A program made the translations under genes and the position numbers. Of a stretch of DNA of 64,000 nt, positions 61,094 to 64,000 are shown one piece after another; positions within the stretch are counted from its first letter, which is position 1, and each line of letters opens with the position of its first letter. The stretch is taken from positions 16,847 to 80,846 of the forward strand of contig CASBPX010000058.1 of assembly GCA_949127735.1 (NCBI GenBank). The letters are read 5' to 3'. This DNA is from Candidatus Obscuribacterales bacterium (lineage in GTDB: Bacteria > Cyanobacteriota > Vampirovibrionia > Obscuribacterales > Obscuribacteraceae). The notes below the pieces were generated by a model. It saw nothing but the letters and a program-made list of their open reading frames with translations. It did not search any database and was not told the origin of the DNA.

Positions 61094-61841
61094 GCGGGCC
61101 CAGTGAGCTGAGCATGCGCTCAAAGAGACGTCTGACTCGGTCATTTTCAATGTCTTCAATATTCATGCGCACCAGACGAAAATTTAAAAGCTCACCGTTT
61201 CTTCGCACCACAATATCAACTGGTGTGCCTGCTCGGCCGGCCACCGTGCGCCAGTAACTGCGTTGATCGTCTTGTGCTGTAAAGACATGGCCATTGGCCG
61301 AGATTTCGACGTCGCCTTTTTGTAACCCGGCCAGAGCAGCGGGGCAACCCGGCAGAACTTCTGTAATTGTGTAAAATCGACTGAAGACATTCTTTTGAGC
61401 GACGATGCCGAGCACGCCATATTCGAGTTTGCGATATTGCTCAGATGTCCACGGTTTGCTGTTAAAACCAAAAAGTGTTCTGCGAGGAAAAGCACTGGGG
61501 TCAAGAGCAGGTTGCTGACCAGCCAGATTTTGTTCGCCTGCGGCGGCCGATGAACTTAGCGGATTGTTCGATGCGTTGGCAGCAGCTTCTTCTAAAAGAA
61601 TGCCACCCTGCAAGGCGCTGTTTTGGCTGGCTGGCGATGCAGCCGGCCTGTTGTCTTCTTGTGCCGTATGAGGGGCTATGGCCTGCAGTGCGACGTCGGG
61701 GTTTGTACTTCCTGCCGTAGGCCCACTTTGTGCTCGTGCGGGCATGGCCAGGTAGGACATTGCAAGATTGGGCAGCATTGCCATAACGGTTATAGTGATG
61801 GACTTTTTGACTTCGATGCTTGCAGTGCTTTTAAATTTCAT
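61083..61841 (-). CDS. secreted PDZ-domain protein
   Basis: A 252-residue protein with a signal peptide (ITVMAMLPNLAMSYLAMPARA), an Ala/Ser/Asn-rich linker (~40-125) and one PDZ domain (~145-235): YGVLGIVAQKNVFSRFYTIT, EVLPGCPAALAGLQKGDVEI, SANGHVFTAQDD and AGRAGTPVDIVVRRNGELLN. PDZ domains bind C-terminal peptides. No protease domain is attached, so it may be an adaptor outside the cytoplasm. Confidence 0.85.
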   Translation of the reverse strand: MKFKSTASIEVKKSITITVMAMLPNLAMSYLAMPARAQSGPTAGSTNPDVALQAIAPHTAQEDNRPAASPASQNSALQGGILLEEAAANASNNPLSSSAAAGEQNLAGQQPALDPSAFPRRTLFGFNSKPWTSEQYRKLEYGVLGIVAQKNVFSRFYTITEVLPGCPAALAGLQKGDVEISANGHVFTAQDDQRSYWRTVAGRAGTPVDIVVRRNGELLNFRLVRMNIEDIENDRVRRLFERMLSSLGPPTN

Positions 61842-61986
61842 GACCGACCTTTGGCCGCTGGTTTTTTGAAAGAACAGAGATTATTACGCGCGTCATTGTT
61901 TTTTTAGGAACGATTAAGTGATGCAATACTGTCACCGGGTAAAACAATTTCTTCCGGCTGTTGGAGATCCTGTAGTCTTAACCCTT

Positions 61987-62328
61987 TTAAGCTGTCGTTA
62001 GATCTCGTACTTCCTGTAGAATTTTGTCCTTTTCGCCTGTGTAATCTAGCATCGCAACCTCATAGTTTGATTGCAGATTGAGCCAGAATTCGGCGCTGGT
62101 ATTAAACACACGAGACAGACGTAACGCAGTAGGAGCCGTAATGGCCCGTTTTTCTTTATCACTGACAATTGCCGTTACTCTCGTCGCCGGAACACCCATA
62201 AGAGTGGCGAGCCTTGTGGCGCTGAGGTTCAACGGCTTAAGAAATTCCTCGCGCAAAATTTCGCCAGGATGAATTGGGGCGAGCTTGTCGCTTTCTTTAT
62301 GCTTGGTGGTAGTCTGTGATTTCGACAT
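61987..62328 (-). CDS. higA: HigA-type antitoxin
   Basis: A 113-residue XRE/VapI-type regulator: LAPIHPGEILREEFLKPLNL, SATRLATLMGVPATRVTAIV and ITAPTALRLSRVFNTSAEFW with LNLQSNYEVA. This is the HigA pattern (HPGEiLreefLkplglS...LA..lgv...ri..i..g.r.itadtAlrLa..fg.s.e.WlnlQ..yDl). ATG 62328 lies within the end of the higB frame. Besides blocking HigB it would repress the locus, probably at the palindrome near 62590. Confidence 0.93.
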   Translation of the reverse strand: MSKSQTTTKHKESDKLAPIHPGEILREEFLKPLNLSATRLATLMGVPATRVTAIVSDKEKRAITAPTALRLSRVFNTSAEFWLNLQSNYEVAMLDYTGEKDKILQEVRDLTTA

Positions 62329-62563
62329 CTCTAAAGTCCTCTCCGTCGGGAACGAAGCAAATTCTGTACTGGTCGTCTATGCGGATGCTCCACTGTCCTT
62401 CCCGGTCACCATGCAGAGCCTCAAGTTTGTTTCCGGGAACTGCACCGAAATCGGCAAGCCCTTTTGCCGCCTTCAAAACCTCAAGCTTTCTTCGAGCTGG
62501 ATTCTGGATGCTGTCGAAGGCTTTGACATAACGGTTGTCTGCCCGACCTTGGTTCTATACCAT
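62297..62563 (-). pseudogene. higB: damaged HigB toxin gene
   Basis: The frame before higA codes a HigB/RelE-type nuclease: NQGRADNRYVKAFDSIQNPA, RRKLEVLKAAKGLADFGAVP, GNKLEALHGDREGQWSIRID, DQYRICFVPDG and DVEITDYHQA, then TAA at 62297. The family pattern PGNrLeaLkGdrkGqwSIrvndQwRicF..e.g...dVeivDYH is complete. The N-terminus is not: an ATG at 62563 is followed by GTA and TAG (62555-62557), no usual start lies between the TAG and the conserved part, and the first ~12 family residues are absent. The toxin is probably inactive unless an unusual start is used. It overlaps higA by 32 nt. Confidence 0.65.
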
Positions 62564-62582
62564 GTACCACCGCTGAGAGATC

Positions 62583-62608
62583 TTTGTAGATTTACAAATG
62601 TGTCTACA
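62583..62608 (+). promoter_or_regulatory. palindromic operator candidate of higBA
   Basis: TTTGTA-GATT-TACAAA (62583-62598) is a perfect palindrome with a 4-nt centre; TGTAGA (62585-62590) and TCTACA (62603-62608) form a second inverted pair. It lies about 20-45 nt before the ATG of the higB frame, where HigA-type repressors bind. Confidence 0.5.
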
Positions 62609-62631
62609 CGAGAGAGCAGCTGCGTGCGGTA

Positions 62632-63846
62632 TCACGCTTGAGAGGGTTCCTGTAGTATTTTTGCTAAAGTATCAAGCACAAATTTACGGGTGCCGATTTG
62701 CGGATGTTCGCGAACAAAACGTGCACCATCAACAGTGCGCAATTTGTTGCGCTCCAGCTTGCCGGTTCTGGCATCTATAAGCTTTAGCAGCTCGTTTGCC
62801 CAGATCACAGTCGACTGTATAAACGGCTTCATGTCATCACTGATAGGGCTCTTCTCGGTACTTAAAATATCAAGCCGAAGACGCAAGAGGTCTGCCAGTT
62901 TTCCCGCGCAAATGATTTCGCTGGCGCCTTCACCCCATTCATCTGTAGCGCCGGCATCAGATACTTGATAGAAGCGGAAACTGCGCTGTTCCAAACCAGG
63001 AAGCATCTCGCCAGTGTAATGTGATACCACTTGACCGTGCACAGTCTCGGTAGAATGTGGTCGTCCTTGCATGCCGCATTGATCCAGAAAATGGTCTATT
63101 TCAGCTAGGCTGCGCGCCTTAAGAATCTTACATTCCAAACGAGGCTGTCTGCCGTTCGCAAGTTCGTGAATTTGGGCCGGAGCAAAGGGATATAGCTCTA
63201 AATCTGAACCTGCATTTATGAATACACCGTCAAAGTCGTCGCAGGCATCGAGAATATCAAAAAGTACGTGACCTGGCATATGATTTAGCTGAAAAACCGT
63301 AGGATCTGGTTGCTGCGAAAGAAAGGCGTCGATGGTATCGAATGCGGTGAATAGCATTACTCCCTGCGATCCCTTATAAGGCATGAACAGCGGTTGCTCT
63401 CCCTTCCAGAGAGCAATCCATTCGTGCTGGCAGACTTTTTGCACATTGTCGCTGATACTACTTTCTAGGCTCGGCAGAGCAGGCAGTGCCAGTGCCTCTT
63501 CGCACCCAAGTGACAGGGCAATGTTTTTTAAACGGCCGAGAGCTTCGCCGAAAATACACACGCCATGCTCAAAGCCCATGTCAAAACAAATCATTTCTGT
63601 TTCGTCAGGCAGGTTGTTCATGAGGTGCCGACCTCGCATCTCAAGATATTCGTGGGGAGCATCGTCTGGGCCCTCGGGCGCAGTCATGACGCCAAGTGTT
63701 TGCTTCTCATTTATTGTCCAGAGAACAGCGCAATTTTCTTTGTCAACGGTTAGAAACCAGTCGGGGTAAGCTGCTATAGCGCGCAGGAAACCATCGCCTC
63801 GATCCTCCTTGTTCCCCAGTATTGCTCTAATTTCTTGCAAAAGCAT
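62632..63846 (-). CDS. hypothetical protein with SseB-like domain
   Basis: A 404-residue soluble protein from ATG 63846 with GAGGT upstream. A middle part (~150-240) resembles the SseB N-terminal domain: LFMPYKGSQGVMLFTAFDTI, DAFLSQQPDPTVFQLNHMPG and DFDGVFINAGSDLELYPFAP with AQIHELANG (family: lyvP......l..Ft..e.l..f.............l......gv.iNpgs...l.lpp.qi..L). The last ~140 residues are helical (AGKLADLLRLRLDILSTEKS). It lies directly after another gene on the same strand (8 nt), so the two form an operon. Function unknown. Confidence 0.6.
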   Translation of the reverse strand: MLLQEIRAILGNKEDRGDGFLRAIAAYPDWFLTVDKENCAVLWTINEKQTLGVMTAPEGPDDAPHEYLEMRGRHLMNNLPDETEMICFDMGFEHGVCIFGEALGRLKNIALSLGCEEALALPALPSLESSISDNVQKVCQHEWIALWKGEQPLFMPYKGSQGVMLFTAFDTIDAFLSQQPDPTVFQLNHMPGHVLFDILDACDDFDGVFINAGSDLELYPFAPAQIHELANGRQPRLECKILKARSLAEIDHFLDQCGMQGRPHSTETVHGQVVSHYTGEMLPGLEQRSFRFYQVSDAGATDEWGEGASEIICAGKLADLLRLRLDILSTEKSPISDDMKPFIQSTVIWANELLKLIDARTGKLERNKLRTVDGARFVREHPQIGTRKFVLDTLAKILQEPSQA

Positions 63847-63853
63847 CGGCCGT

Positions 63854-64000
63854 CTACCTCTTACTAAATCTCAATTTGCAATCTGCAGTTAGGTGCACGT
63901 CATCGTAGCTGCATGCGAAGGTGTCGGGAAGGCGCACGCCACCGCGCGTGTTATGAAATTCATCAAACGTATTGATGGCATCGGCAGCCCAGCTAAACAC
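63854..64000 (-). CDS. partial gene, C-terminal end only, runs off the right edge
   Basis: A minus-strand frame is open from the window edge to TAG at 63854-63856 (48 residues): VFSWAADAINTFDEFHNTRG, GVRLPDTFACSYDDVHLTAD and CKLRFSKR. The composition is that of a real protein. It ends 7 nt before the next gene's ATG with the ribosome site in between, so it is the upstream member of an operon with the SseB-like protein. No family can be told from the tail. Confidence 0.6.
   Translation of the reverse strand: MFSWAADAINTFDEFHNTRGGVRLPDTFACSYDDVHLTADCKLRFSKR

Overview
The window reads as chromosome from a non-photosynthetic relative of cyanobacteria (Melainabacteria/Vampirovibrionia, Obscuribacter-like). 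This is an inference. It rests on many secreted TPR, WD40 and caspase-type proteins, serine/threonine kinases, a complete sodium-type ATPase operon, moderate GC, and mixed ATG/GTG/TTG starts behind AGGAG-like ribosome sites. TGA is an ordinary stop in many genes here. No rRNA, tRNA, CRISPR array or insertion sequence was recognised.

Layout. 1-10.2 kb (minus): an operon dominated by a 3099-residue protein with two HExxH motifs and an ADP-ribosyltransferase-like C-terminus, with a small gene before it and a partial gene after it. 10-26 kb: an accessory zone with gene fragments (serpin, possible immunity-like gene, kinase tail, PIN toxin, truncated Fic protein) among a universal stress protein, an RDD-SAF membrane protein, a membrane kinase, a VapBC pair and a heptad-repeat membrane protein. 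It also holds a thioredoxin-fold gene whose redox-cysteine codon is an in-frame TGA followed by a SECIS-like hairpin. 25.7-31.4 kb: a secreted WD40 / TPR-caspase pair, a TPR protein and a lipoprotein.

31.5-35.4 kb: argF-argG-argH behind what looks like an arginine attenuator, made of a promoter, a 28-codon leader peptide with four consecutive Arg codons, and an intrinsic terminator that can be replaced by an alternative pairing. 36.5-37.9 kb: a Crp-family regulator and a small gene. 38-44.8 kb: an N-type ATPase operon, atpDCQRBEFAG, without atpH.

44.8-64 kb: secreted Gly/Tyr-rich and TPR proteins, an MFS transporter, an EF-hand protein, a second VapBC pair, a secreted choloylglycine-hydrolase-like enzyme, a TPR/membrane/pseudo-receiver series, an alpha/beta hydrolase, an aldo/keto reductase, an isochorismatase-type hydrolase, a PDZ protein, a HigBA locus with a damaged toxin, and an SseB-like protein followed upstream by the tail of another gene. 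Three of the five toxin-antitoxin-like loci keep an intact antitoxin-type gene while the toxin is truncated or broken.
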